Shown here: piece by piece, positions 23,068-31,474 of the stretch
Layout: every line of letters begins with the position of its first letter
Position numbering within the stretch: position 1 is the first letter of the stretch
DNA from: Chitinophaga pinensis
Lineage (GTDB): Bacteria; Bacteroidota; Bacteroidia; Flavobacteriales; Flavobacteriaceae
Length of the DNA: 31,559 bases
Direction: 5' to 3'
Assembly: GCA_943324925.2 (NCBI GenBank)
Contig: CALPNL020000003.1
Coordinates: forward strand, 1-31,559
Program-made: the position numbers and the translations under genes
The notes under the pieces: model-generated
What the model was told of the DNA's origin: nothing
What the model saw: the letters and a program-made list of their open reading frames with translations, nothing else
Database searches by the model: none

Positions 23068-25365
23068 TTATCTCAATAGAGCAAAGTGTCCTTTAATTAT
23101 TCTATCGTTATTAATTATAATAGAAAACCAGTAATCGTCAGCAGGTAAAGACTGTCCATTATGGGTTCCATCCCATCCGTTACCTTTGGTGTTAACTTGT
23201 GTTATTAATTTGCCATACCTGTTGAATATATAGATCATCATATTTGGATATTTAGCGCTATTTTTTATAGTCCAAAAATCATTAAAACTATCTCCATTGG
23301 GAGTAAAAAATCTTGGATAATCCAAAACAAAAACTTTAGTTGGAGTTGGAAATCCGCAGCCATTTATATCCCTAATGTAAATAAGATAGCTTCCTTCGGT
23401 TACATTGTAAAACTGAGGACTATTTTGATAATGTACCCCGTCTATTGAAAATTCATAATTTCCAATTCCAGTGTAATTAATTACAATTGAATTCTCACTA
23501 CCCGAAAAATCTACAATATCCACTGAGGTAATTGTAGCGGTTCCTGAATTTAAAGCTATAAATTTTTTTGTAGCTTGACATCCTATAGCATTGGTAACGG
23601 TAACGGTATAATTTCCTGCTGTTGCAATGGTAGTGTAATTGGTTGTATCATTGTTACTCCACTGGAAACTTGAAAAGATATTGGGTACAGCAATCCGCTT
23701 CGGATTTCCATTGCAGATATAAACAGTTTCGTCATCAAAATTAGAAGGGGAAAATGCTGTAACTTTTAATTTTATTGGTGTTATACCATAACAATCAGGG
23801 CCATTTACAATCCTTGCGTAAATGATTTGTTCGTTAACTATTGAATTGGTAAAATTATTTGTCAGCAGATTTTGTTGAGTTAATGCATCAATATTGGTTA
23901 AATAATATTCTACCACTAATCCCGATGGTAATCCTGATAAAATTTGCGGACTGGCATCAGTATTTAAATTAAACATTGTAAATCCATCTAAATTTCCATC
24001 GCCGTCACATTTTAAAATTGGATTTTGTGGTCCAATAACCTGATTTGATATTTGAAGGTTTACTGTTGCGAAAGCCACACAACCAAAAGAATTGGAAACT
24101 CGGCCATAAACGGTATTCGTGTTTGAATTCCTATAATTTCTTGGGTTTGGAATCGGATTTATATCGTTTATATTCTCATAATAAATCACACTACTCAACT
24201 GTGTATTATTCCCGGTTAGTATCGAATCGACTTTTGTCAAATCAAAAGTTGCTATACCGTCATTATCATCGTCACATTGAATTAGATTGGCATTGGTTAA
24301 AGAGGGTTTTGAACTATATTCAATCGTTACTTCATCTGTTGCAACACAATTAGTACCGATTAAAGTAATTTCTACTTTGTAAATTCCGGAATCTCTCACC
24401 GTGTAAATCGGATTAGTTTGACCTAAGATTTCAGAATTATTTTTAAACCATTTGTAAGAGTATAATCCAGGAATTGTGGCGTCTAAATCATAGGTATCTC
24501 CTTCGCAAATGGGATTGTTAGTGGAGATTAATTTATCCGGTCCTAAGTTGGCTCCAACATTAAAACTATTAGCTCCAAGAAAAATAGCAGAATCGTACAG
24601 ATTGTTTCCTTGGTCTGCAATAACTAATTTTATATGATAAGGTCTACTTGGAATTACATTTGCTTCCGCTTTCATAATTACTGTTTGACCATTATAATTG
24701 GTGGGGTGATTGGTTCCATTGAATGCATCAAAATAAGATTGATTTGCTGGGGGGCACACACTTCCAGTTCCTCTCACCGTGTTTATTTTTACTGGAATTG
24801 TCGTTCCTGGTACAATGGCTAAATTTTGATAAGGGGTCGAATTGTCTACCGGTTTTAATAAAAAAGCAAAGCCATCGGTATAATTGCATTGATTGTTCGA
24901 GGCATTTATTAAATATTGTTCGGAGGAAAAAATATAATCAAAACTAATTTTATTGGTTATTGGAATAAAGTCAAATTCTAAAACGGTAGCGTTTATTGAA
25001 TTGGTTACACCAAGTGCGAGTTCTAGATCTGAATCACCTAACCAGGAAGTACCTCCTTGACTTAAAATGAAATTATTGGGACCAACTGCCGAAGTTGCTT
25101 TTCCGGTGCTTAGAATAATTCCTTCAGTAAAAGGAAAATTACTTGTTCCAGCATTGAAATAACCATAACTTTTTTGAACCCCACTAAATGCATCTCCACT
25201 AACTGAAAAATTACTAACATTAGCGCACGGACTATTGCCAACTAACACGTTTTGAACTAACTGTTGAGCGGTATAGGTGTCATTAACTTGGATGTATTGC
25301 CCGTTTATTGCCCAGGAAAAGCAAATTGACAAAATGAAATAGAGGGATTTTTGTGTAATTTTCAT
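23068..25365 (-). CDS. Choice-of-anchor L, T9SS type B surface protein
   Basis: A 765-residue protein: signal peptide (ending SWAINGQ), then a choice-of-anchor L domain (about 25-270), with TAQQLVQNVLVGNSPCANVS, TEGIILSTGKATSAVGPNN and ISFDYIFSSEQYL. An Ig-like module with a SYKWFKNNSEI strand, two CDD-type modules (QCDDDNDGIATFDLTK and a related KCDGDGN segment) and a further Ig-like module (RIAVPNIFSSFQW) follow. The C-terminus is a type B sorting domain, YPRFFTPNGDSFNDFW to KGHFALLR. The last 170 residues or so align by eye with those of the giant adhesin downstream (TGIGNYEFS / TGLGNYVFS, INGCG / LDGCG). The gene begins 15 bases after the ABC permease stop; a TATATTTG box lies in that gap but so close to the ATG that its use is doubtful. 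Confidence 0.88.
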   Translation of the reverse strand: MKITQKSLYFILSICFSWAINGQYIQVNDTYTAQQLVQNVLVGNSPCANVSNFSVSGDAFSGVQKSYGYFNAGTSNFPFTEGIILSTGKATSAVGPNNFILSQGGTSWLGDSDLELALGVTNSINATVLEFDFIPITNKISFDYIFSSEQYLINASNNQCNYTDGFAFLLKPVDNSTPYQNLAIVPGTTIPVKINTVRGTGSVCPPANQSYFDAFNGTNHPTNYNGQTVIMKAEANVIPSRPYHIKLVIADQGNNLYDSAIFLGANSFNVGANLGPDKLISTNNPICEGDTYDLDATIPGLYSYKWFKNNSEILGQTNPIYTVRDSGIYKVEITLIGTNCVATDEVTIEYSSKPSLTNANLIQCDDDNDGIATFDLTKVDSILTGNNTQLSSVIYYENINDINPIPNPRNYRNSNTNTVYGRVSNSFGCVAFATVNLQISNQVIGPQNPILKCDGDGNLDGFTMFNLNTDASPQILSGLPSGLVVEYYLTNIDALTQQNLLTNNFTNSIVNEQIIYARIVNGPDCYGITPIKLKVTAFSPSNFDDETVYICNGNPKRIAVPNIFSSFQWSNNDTTNYTTIATAGNYTVTVTNAIGCQATKKFIALNSGTATITSVDIVDFSGSENSIVINYTGIGNYEFSIDGVHYQNSPQFYNVTEGSYLIYIRDINGCGFPTPTKVFVLDYPRFFTPNGDSFNDFWTIKNSAKYPNMMIYIFNRYGKLITQVNTKGNGWDGTHNGQSLPADDYWFSIIINNDRIIKGHFALLR

Positions 25366-25380
25366 AACTACACAAATATA

Positions 25381-26220
25381 CTACAAATCTCTTTTCTTCA
25401 GTAATTTGTAAGAAAGAAAAACGAAAATGGTAGTCCATGCTAAAACTATTAAAATAGAACTAAAATGAACACTATAGTCTTTGCCATTTCCAGCTCCACC
25501 AATCGCTGTTTGAATATTTTTTATTACCGATAATCTTGAAAAAGGCTCTACTATTAAATTCCCCATCGATTCTAATGGGAAAAATTGCATAATGTTATCA
25601 GCAGTTTTTCCTTCTGGAAATATTTTAAAATTTAAAATACCTTTTGCAATTCCTTCCAAAATATTCCATACAAAGAGGAATCCTATTGCAAATGCAGATC
25701 TTTTTACCAGTATCCCTAAGAATAAACAGAAAGAAAAGAAGCCAAGTAATTTTACAAAATAGGCTAGAAGGTACTCCAGGTCGGAAAAAACGATACTCAT
25801 CTCGGTATAAGAAGAGAAACTAAAGCCGAGAATTAGAGACATAATAAAAACAAAAAGGGTTGATGCTGCAGCAAATACCACTACCGTTAAGAATTTTGAG
25901 AGTACAAACTCTCGTTTGCTCATCCCATCAATTAAATTCTGCTTTAAGGTGCCGTAACTGTATTCATTGGCCATCATTGAAACTATTACTATCGCTAAAA
26001 AGAATTTTAAAATTGCAGCAATGTAAGTATTAAAATGCCATATGTAAGGAAAGTTGAATATCCCTTGATCAGCGATGTGAAGTTGAAAACTCCCAATATT
26101 AAATTTTATTGAAGCAATTAATGCGATAAAAGAAAGTATAAAGAAATAGGCAATTGATAATATCCTGCTTGATCTGCTGAGCCATATTTTTTGTAATTCT
26201 ATTGAAAGTAATCTTTTCAT
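25381..26220 (-). CDS. ABC transporter permease (ABC-2 type)
   Basis: A 279-residue integral membrane protein with about six hydrophobic segments. It begins MKRLLSIELQKIWLSRSSRI and has the ANEYSYGTLKQNLIDGMSKR segment typical of ABC-2 permeases, where a cytoplasmic coupling region follows the second helix. The C-terminus is ILIVLAWTTIFVFLSYKLLKKRDL. It lies 66 bases after the ATPase gene on the same strand and forms a two-gene export system with it. Substrate unknown. The adjacent T9SS adhesin operon starts 15 bases beyond its stop, but adhesin export by T9SS does not need such a transporter, so a functional link is uncertain. Confidence 0.9.
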   Translation of the reverse strand: MKRLLSIELQKIWLSRSSRILSIAYFFILSFIALIASIKFNIGSFQLHIADQGIFNFPYIWHFNTYIAAILKFFLAIVIVSMMANEYSYGTLKQNLIDGMSKREFVLSKFLTVVVFAAASTLFVFIMSLILGFSFSSYTEMSIVFSDLEYLLAYFVKLLGFFSFCLFLGILVKRSAFAIGFLFVWNILEGIAKGILNFKIFPEGKTADNIMQFFPLESMGNLIVEPFSRLSVIKNIQTAIGGAGNGKDYSVHFSSILIVLAWTTIFVFLSYKLLKKRDL

Positions 26221-26286
26221 GTATATTTTAGATTTAAGACTTTGATCTTTGTTATTGTAATTGATTTTTTGTTGCCATAGCCAATG

Positions 26287-27186
26287 CTATTTATTTTTTG
26301 TTAACTCTAAAAATTGGTCTTCCAAACTCGATTTACGTTTAACTAAATGATTTAAAAAAATATTATTTTGAAATAAATATTTGTTTAACTCGGCAGCATC
26401 CAACGGATTTTTAAGATAAACCAATACTTTTCCTTCATCAGCAACCACTTTTTCAATAGCAGGATGCGCTTGAATTACACCAATTAAAGTATCGTTATTT
26501 TCAGATTGCAATTCAAAATAGCCTTCATTGGAAGACATTCCATCAACTGTTCCAGTATATAGAATTTTCCCTTTTTGTAAAACTAAAACATGGGAGCATA
26601 CTTTTTCTACTTCATCGAGTAGGTGAGAAGCCAATAAAATGGTTGTGCCTTGAGAGGCAATTAACCGAATAATATCACGAATTTGATGAATTCCTTGAGG
26701 GTCTAATCCGTTGGTAGGTTCATCTAAAATAAGAATTTCCGGATCATTCAATAATGCAGAAGCTATTGCTAAACGCTGCTTCATTCCTAATGAAAAAGTG
26801 TTGAATTTACTGTTTTCACGATCAACTAGCCCTACTAATGTCAGTTTTTCTTGAACTTTGGAATAGTCTATATTTTTGATTTTACAAACCAACTCCAAGT
26901 TTTGTTTCGCAGTCATGTAGGGATAAAAATTGGGACGTTCAATTATGGCACCTACTTTTTTAAGTGCTTCGTGGGTTTCTAATTTACCACCAAACCAACT
27001 GTAAGTACCAGAGGTTTTATTGACCACATTTAAAACAATTCCTAAAGTGGTAGATTTTCCACTTCCATTAGGTCCTAGAATTCCGTATACATTTCCCTTT
27101 TTAATTTCAAGTGATACATTGTTTACAGCGTGAACATATTTATTGTAAATTTTGTTCAGATTACTAATCGAAAGTATAGTTTCCAA
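26287..27186 (-). CDS. ABC transporter ATP-binding protein
   Basis: A 299-residue cytoplasmic ATPase of the CcmA/YxlF-like class that pairs with ABC-2 permeases. Motifs: Walker A GPNGSGKST (38-46), Q-loop region IIERPNFYPYMTAKQNL, signature FSLGMKQRLA (131-140), Walker B ILILDEPTNGLD (151-162), and switch His188 in LLASHLLDEVEKV. The signature reads SLGMK, common in this subgroup instead of SGGQ. The start codon is TTG at 27186-27184: an in-frame stop lies two codons upstream, and the N-terminus ETILSISNLNKIY is a complete family start. A roughly 80-residue regulatory tail follows the nucleotide-binding core. Confidence 0.95.
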   Translation of the reverse strand: METILSISNLNKIYNKYVHAVNNVSLEIKKGNVYGILGPNGSGKSTTLGIVLNVVNKTSGTYSWFGGKLETHEALKKVGAIIERPNFYPYMTAKQNLELVCKIKNIDYSKVQEKLTLVGLVDRENSKFNTFSLGMKQRLAIASALLNDPEILILDEPTNGLDPQGIHQIRDIIRLIASQGTTILLASHLLDEVEKVCSHVLVLQKGKILYTGTVDGMSSNEGYFELQSENNDTLIGVIQAHPAIEKVVADEGKVLVYLKNPLDAAELNKYLFQNNIFLNHLVKRKSSLEDQFLELTKNK

Positions 27187-27259
27187 ATTTTATTTTTTTT
27201 TATAAATGTAAGACGTTTTATGTTTTTAAATGTTACAAAAACTATAATTTTTATCAAAA

Positions 27260-27288
27260 AAAATCCCTTATAATAAATAAGGGATTTT
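27260..27288 (-). terminator. Terminator of the nucleoid-associated protein gene
   Basis: AAAATCCCTTAT (27260-27271) pairs with ATAAGGGATTTT (27277-27288). On the minus strand the helix is followed by a T-run (complement of the A-run at 27253-27263). It lies 16 bases past the 27305 stop and upstream of the ABC genes. Confidence 0.85.
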
Positions 27289-27304
27289 GTATTGATTTTC
27301 TAAT

Positions 27305-28363
27305 CTAGCTTTTTTGTTCTTTATTGAAATAAACCAAGTAATAATACATTTGCTTTTCTTCATCCCAGCCTTTTTCAACAAATTTTTCCGCACTTTCAGG
27401 ATTAATAAAATCCATTTTAATTTGAATGTGGGTATCTAAGTTAATTACATTCTTTATTGATTTTCGAGCATCCGATACGGCTGAATTTGCTATTGGAAAA
27501 GTAGTCACATCTTCAATGCTGTATTTCTCCCCTTTATCTACTTTATAGCTTCTAAATTCAGGAATTAAATCGGGATTGTCCATTACTTCATTTAAGAAAT
27601 TGCTTTCTTCAAATTGGTCGTTTTTTGCAAAATAATTTACCGAACGATTCATAAACATTACTTCCTGTTTTTTATCCTCAGCGGGAAAAACAACGTCTTT
27701 TGCAAATCCCTGACAGAATTTCAAGTATTTCTTAGTGATAAAATTCTCATCTTGAAAAGCATCAACAGATAGAAAATGTTCTAACCAATATCTAGCATCA
27801 TAACGATTACTGTCTACCGATAATATCTTGTATCCTTCCTCTTTTTTGTAATTAAAAATCAAACAACCTTTGTCTAGCTTGCTGAGGTTAATTCCTTGTT
27901 GCAAAATCATTTCTAACGTAGTTCCTTTTTCTTCGAATTGTAAAAAATCTGTTTGAACTTCACTTTTAAAAACGCCAATTGCATCCACCACATTATTATC
28001 AATGTTTACATTAGTTAAGTAGGTTACGTAAACTTCCCCATTTTTAATGTGCGGATGATTCGATTGCTCAAATAAATGATTGGTAATTTTCTTAGAAACG
28101 TCGTGAAGACTACTTGGGTTTGCAAAAACTTCAGAAGCAAATTGGAACATTTCATTGTAATCCAAATCTACCTCGTGGGCAAATTGAAAATAATTCTCTT
28201 CTTTTTCTCTAAAAGGTCGGAAGAAATATTCTTTCATCAGCGGTACAATTTCATCGGTAAGACTAAAAGGTTGTCCAGATAAAAATTGAGATTCATTTCT
28301 ACTTTTATTACCAACTCTGTGAATTGATAACGTTTCAATGTGCGTATTGTAAAGGTTTAGCAT
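27305..28363 (-). CDS. Nucleoid-associated protein (NdpA/YejK family)
   Basis: A 352-residue protein of the 37-kDa nucleoid-associated protein family (PF04245 type). Landmarks are IETLSIHRVGNKSRNE at the start, FANPSSLHDVSKKITNHLFE, VYVTYLTNVNIDNNVVDAIG, DKGCLIFNY, SNRYDARYWLEHFLSV, and a C-terminal DTHIQIKMDFINPESAEKFV segment. The family is found on the nucleoid; its biochemical activity is poorly known. There is no signal peptide, so it is cytoplasmic. The gene has its own terminator downstream. The 128 bases before it contain a hairpin (CCAAGAA 28389-28395 / TTCTTGG 28418-28424). Confidence 0.87.
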   Translation of the reverse strand: MLNLYNTHIETLSIHRVGNKSRNESQFLSGQPFSLTDEIVPLMKEYFFRPFREKEENYFQFAHEVDLDYNEMFQFASEVFANPSSLHDVSKKITNHLFEQSNHPHIKNGEVYVTYLTNVNIDNNVVDAIGVFKSEVQTDFLQFEEKGTTLEMILQQGINLSKLDKGCLIFNYKKEEGYKILSVDSNRYDARYWLEHFLSVDAFQDENFITKKYLKFCQGFAKDVVFPAEDKKQEVMFMNRSVNYFAKNDQFEESNFLNEVMDNPDLIPEFRSYKVDKGEKYSIEDVTTFPIANSAVSDARKSIKNVINLDTHIQIKMDFINPESAEKFVEKGWDEEKQMYYYLVYFNKEQKS

Positions 28364-28388
28364 TTATTTATTTATTCAGAAAAAAGAA

Positions 28389-28424
28389 CCAAGAAAAAAG
28401 AAGCTTCTTTGCCTTTCTTCTTGG
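28389..28424 (-). other. Hairpin between the pRiA4b ORF-3-like and nucleoid-protein genes
   Basis: CCAAGAA (28389-28395) and TTCTTGG (28418-28424) can pair, and an inner perfect palindrome AAAGAAGCTTCTTT sits between them. On the minus strand a run of T with TTCTTTTTT follows, so weak terminator function for the gene at 28492-29028 is possible. Confidence 0.35.
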
Positions 28425-28491
28425 CTTAATGTAATTATATTTTTGTATTTGAGCTTTTGCTCCTTAATTTTAACTTTGACCCTATTTTAAA

Positions 28492-29028
28492 CTACCAATT
28501 CTCCTCTGATCCGTAATCTTCAAAACTATCATCACCGCTGAACATATCCAAGTCGTCTTCGTCTAAATCGTCTTCAAATTCACCGTAGATATCATCGTGC
28601 ATATCGGCTTCAAAGTTTTTTTCAATCGCTTCATCAGGCATTTCACCGTGAGAAAAAATAGTTTCAGGGTATATATTTCCTGGAGTTTGATCTTCAATTG
28701 CAGCCAATTCCACTAGGAATGTCCACATATTAATAAAATCGTAAACATATATTATTTTGGTGTTTTGCTTATCTAACAAATCTTCCAACTGATAATCGCT
28801 CATCGTTTTCTGCTCGCCAGGTACATCTCCAGTATCAAACATTGGAATTTCATCCTCTTGATTCCAAGTGTCATCACAAGTGTAAAACGAAGCTACTTCC
28901 ATTCCGTCAAATCCAAAAGAATTGAAAATCGCATTGTGTAAATCTTCCAAAGTATCTTCAGAAAGGATTGCAATATCTCTAAAAATATCTTCCTCAGCGT
29001 CTAGAATTACTCTAAATTTATAAACCAT
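28492..29028 (-). CDS. Plasmid pRiA4b ORF-3-like protein (IS1096 TnpR-like family)
   Basis: A 178-residue protein matching the family called pRiA4b ORF-3-like or IS1096 passenger TnpR-like: VYKFRVILDAEEDIFRDIAI, then LEDLHNAIFNSFGFDG, ASFYTCDDTWNQEDEIPMFD, a KIIYVYDFINMWTFLVEL strand, and GNIYPETIFSHGEMPDE. The last 40 residues or so are extremely acidic (FEDDLDEDDLDMFSGDDSF). Despite the name, no transposase, inverted repeats or target duplication are visible, and the family is common as a chromosomal gene in Bacteroidetes. A TAACTTTG -7 box (29058-29051, minus strand) precedes the start. Function unknown; cytoplasmic. Confidence 0.85.
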   Translation of the reverse strand: MVYKFRVILDAEEDIFRDIAILSEDTLEDLHNAIFNSFGFDGMEVASFYTCDDTWNQEDEIPMFDTGDVPGEQKTMSDYQLEDLLDKQNTKIIYVYDFINMWTFLVELAAIEDQTPGNIYPETIFSHGEMPDEAIEKNFEADMHDDIYGEFEDDLDEDDLDMFSGDDSFEDYGSEENW

Positions 29029-29112
29029 ATTCTTAATTTTTGTAAAGCAACAAAGTTAAAATTTAATTTTAGATTTCGATTTCCCATTTCCGTTTTGTTA
29101 ATAAGATTTTTT

Positions 29113-29198
29113 TTAGGAGCTATTCCGGCTATCATTCCAAATCCGCTTTATTTTTACTTACGCAAAATTAAGCGGGATTTTCCCTTCTATCCGGGCTA
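29113..29198. repeat. Imperfect palindromic intergenic repeat, copy 2
   Basis: The 294-base gap 29029-29322 between the divergent genes holds this element and little else apart from -7 boxes. It is bounded by TTAGGAGC (29113-29120) and CTATCCGGGCTA (29187-29198), the same boundary motifs as copy 1. The inner stem AAATCCGCTT (29139-29148) pairs with AAGCGGGATTT (29170-29180) with one bulged base. The internal sequence differs from copy 1 while the ends are kept. I see no ORF in the gap. Confidence 0.5.
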
Positions 29199-29297
29199 GA
29201 AAGGAGTGGATAAGAGCGTTTTTGCTGAGTTTTTACAGTTCATCCTAAAAATCCGACAATTCAGTAAATAATTAATCAGTATTTTCAACATCCGAAT

Positions 29298-29305
29298 TAC
29301 ATTTG
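29298..29305 (+). promoter_or_regulatory. -7 element of the histidine kinase operon
   Basis: TACATTTG matches TAnnTTTG, 17 bases before the ATG at 29323. A convincing -33 element is not seen. Confidence 0.45.
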
Positions 29306-29322
29306 TATCAAATTATTATACT

Positions 29323-30351
29323 ATGGAAAAAGATTGGTTAAATATTGAAAGTTGGAATCCTGAAATGATGCGTCAGTTTATTTGGTTAATAGCAACATTA
29401 TTGGTTTCAATTTGGATTTATAGAATAATTTATTCAATTCATAAAAAACAAGAAAGTAAAGTCAAAGAGCAGAAAATCATTGCTGGAACTGCTTCTGCCA
29501 AATTTGAAACGCTAAAAAACCAAATCGATCCGCATTTCTTGTTTAATAGCCTAAATGTTTTGAGTTCCTTAATTGAAGAAAATCCTGAAAATGCGCAACG
29601 CTTTACCACTTCTTTATCAAAAGTTTATCGTTACGTTTTAGAACAAAAAGACAAAGATTTGGTGTCAATCGAGGAAGAATTGGCTTTTGCTAAAACCTAT
29701 ATGAATTTGTTGCAAATGCGTTTCGAAAACAGTTTAACTTATGAAGTTATTATTGATACTATTAAACCGGAAGCCAAAGTGGTACCGCTTTCCTTGCAAT
29801 TATTGCTAGAAAATGCCGTAAAACACAATATTATTAGTGAACAAAAACCACTACACATAAAAATTTATATCGATAACGATGTCTTGGTAATCCAAAATAA
29901 TTATCAAAAGAAATCCGTACTTCAAGACGGACAAGGCGTTGGAATTCAAAATATTATTAGTCGTTACAACATTATTACAGACAGAAAAGTTGCAATTGAA
30001 CAAAATGAAAACACCTATACAGTCAAAATACCAATATTAACTAAACAAATTACAATTATGGAAAATTCAAATTATGACGAAGAAAACGCTTATTACAAAG
30101 CAAAAAGACAAGTAGATGAACTAAGAAAATTTTACACCAGTTTAATTTCCTATTGTGTGGTAATTCCATTTCTTATTTTCATTATCCTCCGATTTAGCTC
30201 ACTTTTTCAATGGTTCTGGTTTCCTGCTTTAGGTTGGGGATTTGGTCTTTTAATGAAAGGACTTCGTGTATTTGGTTATAGTTCAAATTGGGAAGAACGT
30301 AAAATTCAAGAAATTTTAAACAAAGAAGAAAACAAACAAAATTGGAAATAA
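29323..30351 (+). CDS. LytS-type histidine kinase fused to a C-terminal 2TM domain
   Basis: A 342-residue protein. One N-terminal helix (about 18-37) leads to a short coiled segment and a His_kinase (PF06580 type) domain with H-box NQIDPHFLFNSLN (His71), followed by an N-box ENAVKHN (163-169) and a G-box GQGVGIQN (203-210). The catalytic part ends near TVKIPIL (233-239). A second module from about 257 to 332 is a 2TM domain: AYYKAKRQVDELRKFY, two helices, then NWEERKIQEIL. An internal Met246 (MENSNYDEE) begins what looks like a complete stand-alone 2TM protein, so the gene may be a fusion. It would phosphorylate the LytTR regulator encoded at 30707. Confidence 0.88.
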   Translation: MEKDWLNIESWNPEMMRQFIWLIATLLVSIWIYRIIYSIHKKQESKVKEQKIIAGTASAKFETLKNQIDPHFLFNSLNVLSSLIEENPENAQRFTTSLSKVYRYVLEQKDKDLVSIEEELAFAKTYMNLLQMRFENSLTYEVIIDTIKPEAKVVPLSLQLLLENAVKHNIISEQKPLHIKIYIDNDVLVIQNNYQKKSVLQDGQGVGIQNIISRYNIITDRKVAIEQNENTYTVKIPILTKQITIMENSNYDEENAYYKAKRQVDELRKFYTSLISYCVVIPFLIFIILRFSSLFQWFWFPALGWGFGLLMKGLRVFGYSSNWEERKIQEILNKEENKQNWK

Positions 30352-30371
30352 TAATAGTAAATAAAGACAAA

Positions 30372-30677
30372 ATGGAAAATCAATATCAAAAAGATGCTCG
30401 TTATTATGCGGCACAAAAAAGAGTAAAAAGTGCTGTTGGATTTTATGTTCACCTCACGGTTTATCTTGTTATAAATACATTTATTTGTATTCAAATTTAC
30501 TTAATTACTAAAGACGACTTTTGGCATTGGGAAAGTTTTGCCACAGCTTTATTCTGGGGAATTGGAATTTTAGCCCATGGAACAAGTGTTTTTGGTAGTA
30601 ATTTATTATTTGGCAAAGATTGGGAAGAACGTAAAATCAAGGAATTAATGGAAAAAGAGAAAAAGCCAAATCTATAA
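30372..30677 (+). CDS. 2TM domain protein
   Basis: A 101-residue protein that is a stand-alone 2TM domain: RYYAAQKRVKSAVGFYVHLT, a first helix (LTVYLVINTFICIQIYLI), a loop DDFWHWESF, a second helix (ALFWGIGILAHGTSVFG), and the conserved end KDWEERKIKELMEKEK. It is homologous to the C-terminal module of the preceding kinase (both have YY.A..RV, a W/G-rich second helix and WEERKI). I chose the ATG at 30372, 20 bases after the kinase stop, because the earlier in-frame codon lies inside the kinase gene. It probably acts in the same membrane signalling unit. Confidence 0.88.
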   Translation: MENQYQKDARYYAAQKRVKSAVGFYVHLTVYLVINTFICIQIYLITKDDFWHWESFATALFWGIGILAHGTSVFGSNLLFGKDWEERKIKELMEKEKKPNL

Positions 30678-30706
30678 TTTCTATTTTTTAAATTAAAACT
30701 ATCCAA

Positions 30707-31474
30707 ATGAAAACCATAATCATAGAAGACGAAAAGCCAGCGGCAAGATTATTGCAACGCAAACTCGAAAAGTTAAATGTTCAAGTAGAAGTAATGCTCC
30801 ATTCTGTTCAAGAAGCTATCGAATGGTTTTCAAATAACGAACATCCCGATTTGATTTTTTTGGACATCCAATTGTCCGACGGATTGTCATTTGAACTATT
30901 TGAAAAAGTCGAAATAAAAAGCGCTGTTATTTTTACAACAGCGTATGACGAATATGCATTACGAGCTTTCAAATTGAACTCAATTGACTATCTTTTAAAG
31001 CCGATTGACGAGGAGGAATTATCGGTTTCAATTTCGAAATTTAAGACCCATTTTATAAAATCAAAAGAAGCAGTTTTAACAAGTCAAATGGATTTTGAAA
31101 AAATAAAACAAATGTTTCAAAGTTCATTTGACCAAAATTCTAAAAAACGATTTACGGTCAAAATAGGGCAGCACCTAAAAGTAATTTCAACCGATGAAAT
31201 TGAATGTTTTTTTAGCGAAAATAAAGGAACCTATATTCACACTTTTGACAACAGAAATTACTTGATAGAATCCACATTAGAAGTTTTAGAACAAGAATTG
31301 GACAGCAAAGATTTTTATAGAATCAGTCGGAAATTTATAATTTCAATGAATGCAATTAAGGAAATTGTAGTCTATAGCAACTCAAGATTAAGACTCATTT
31401 TACCCACTTTTAAAGACGATGAAGTCATTGTAAGTCGCGAAAAAGTTTCTGATTTTAAAAATTGGATTGCTTAA
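30707..31474 (+). CDS. LytTR-family response regulator
   Basis: A 255-residue two-domain regulator. The receiver domain (1-120) has the acidic pair in IIIEDEKPAARLL, phospho-acceptor Asp53 in LIFLDIQLSDG, the Thr in VIFTTAYDEYALRAF (77-78) and Lys98 in YLLKPID. The LytTR DNA-binding domain (about 147-250) shows RFTVKIGQHLKVISTDEIEC, ENKGTYIHT, FYRISRKFIISMNAI and VIVSREKVSDFKNWI. It is the last gene of the kinase/2TM cluster. LytTR regulators bind direct repeats upstream of targets, commonly including their own operon; none was confirmed here. The 85 bases after it show no clear terminator. Confidence 0.95.
   Translation: MKTIIIEDEKPAARLLQRKLEKLNVQVEVMLHSVQEAIEWFSNNEHPDLIFLDIQLSDGLSFELFEKVEIKSAVIFTTAYDEYALRAFKLNSIDYLLKPIDEEELSVSISKFKTHFIKSKEAVLTSQMDFEKIKQMFQSSFDQNSKKRFTVKIGQHLKVISTDEIECFFSENKGTYIHTFDNRNYLIESTLEVLEQELDSKDFYRISRKFIISMNAIKEIVVYSNSRLRLILPTFKDDEVIVSREKVSDFKNWIA

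Noticed and set aside
24045..24947. Three plus-strand ORFs of 62-102 codons
   Set aside because: All are antisense to the choice-of-anchor L protein, whose frame is continuous and has clear domains.
28492..29028. IS1096-related insertion element
   Set aside because: Only the family name refers to an insertion sequence. No transposase, terminal inverted repeats or target duplication are visible on either side.
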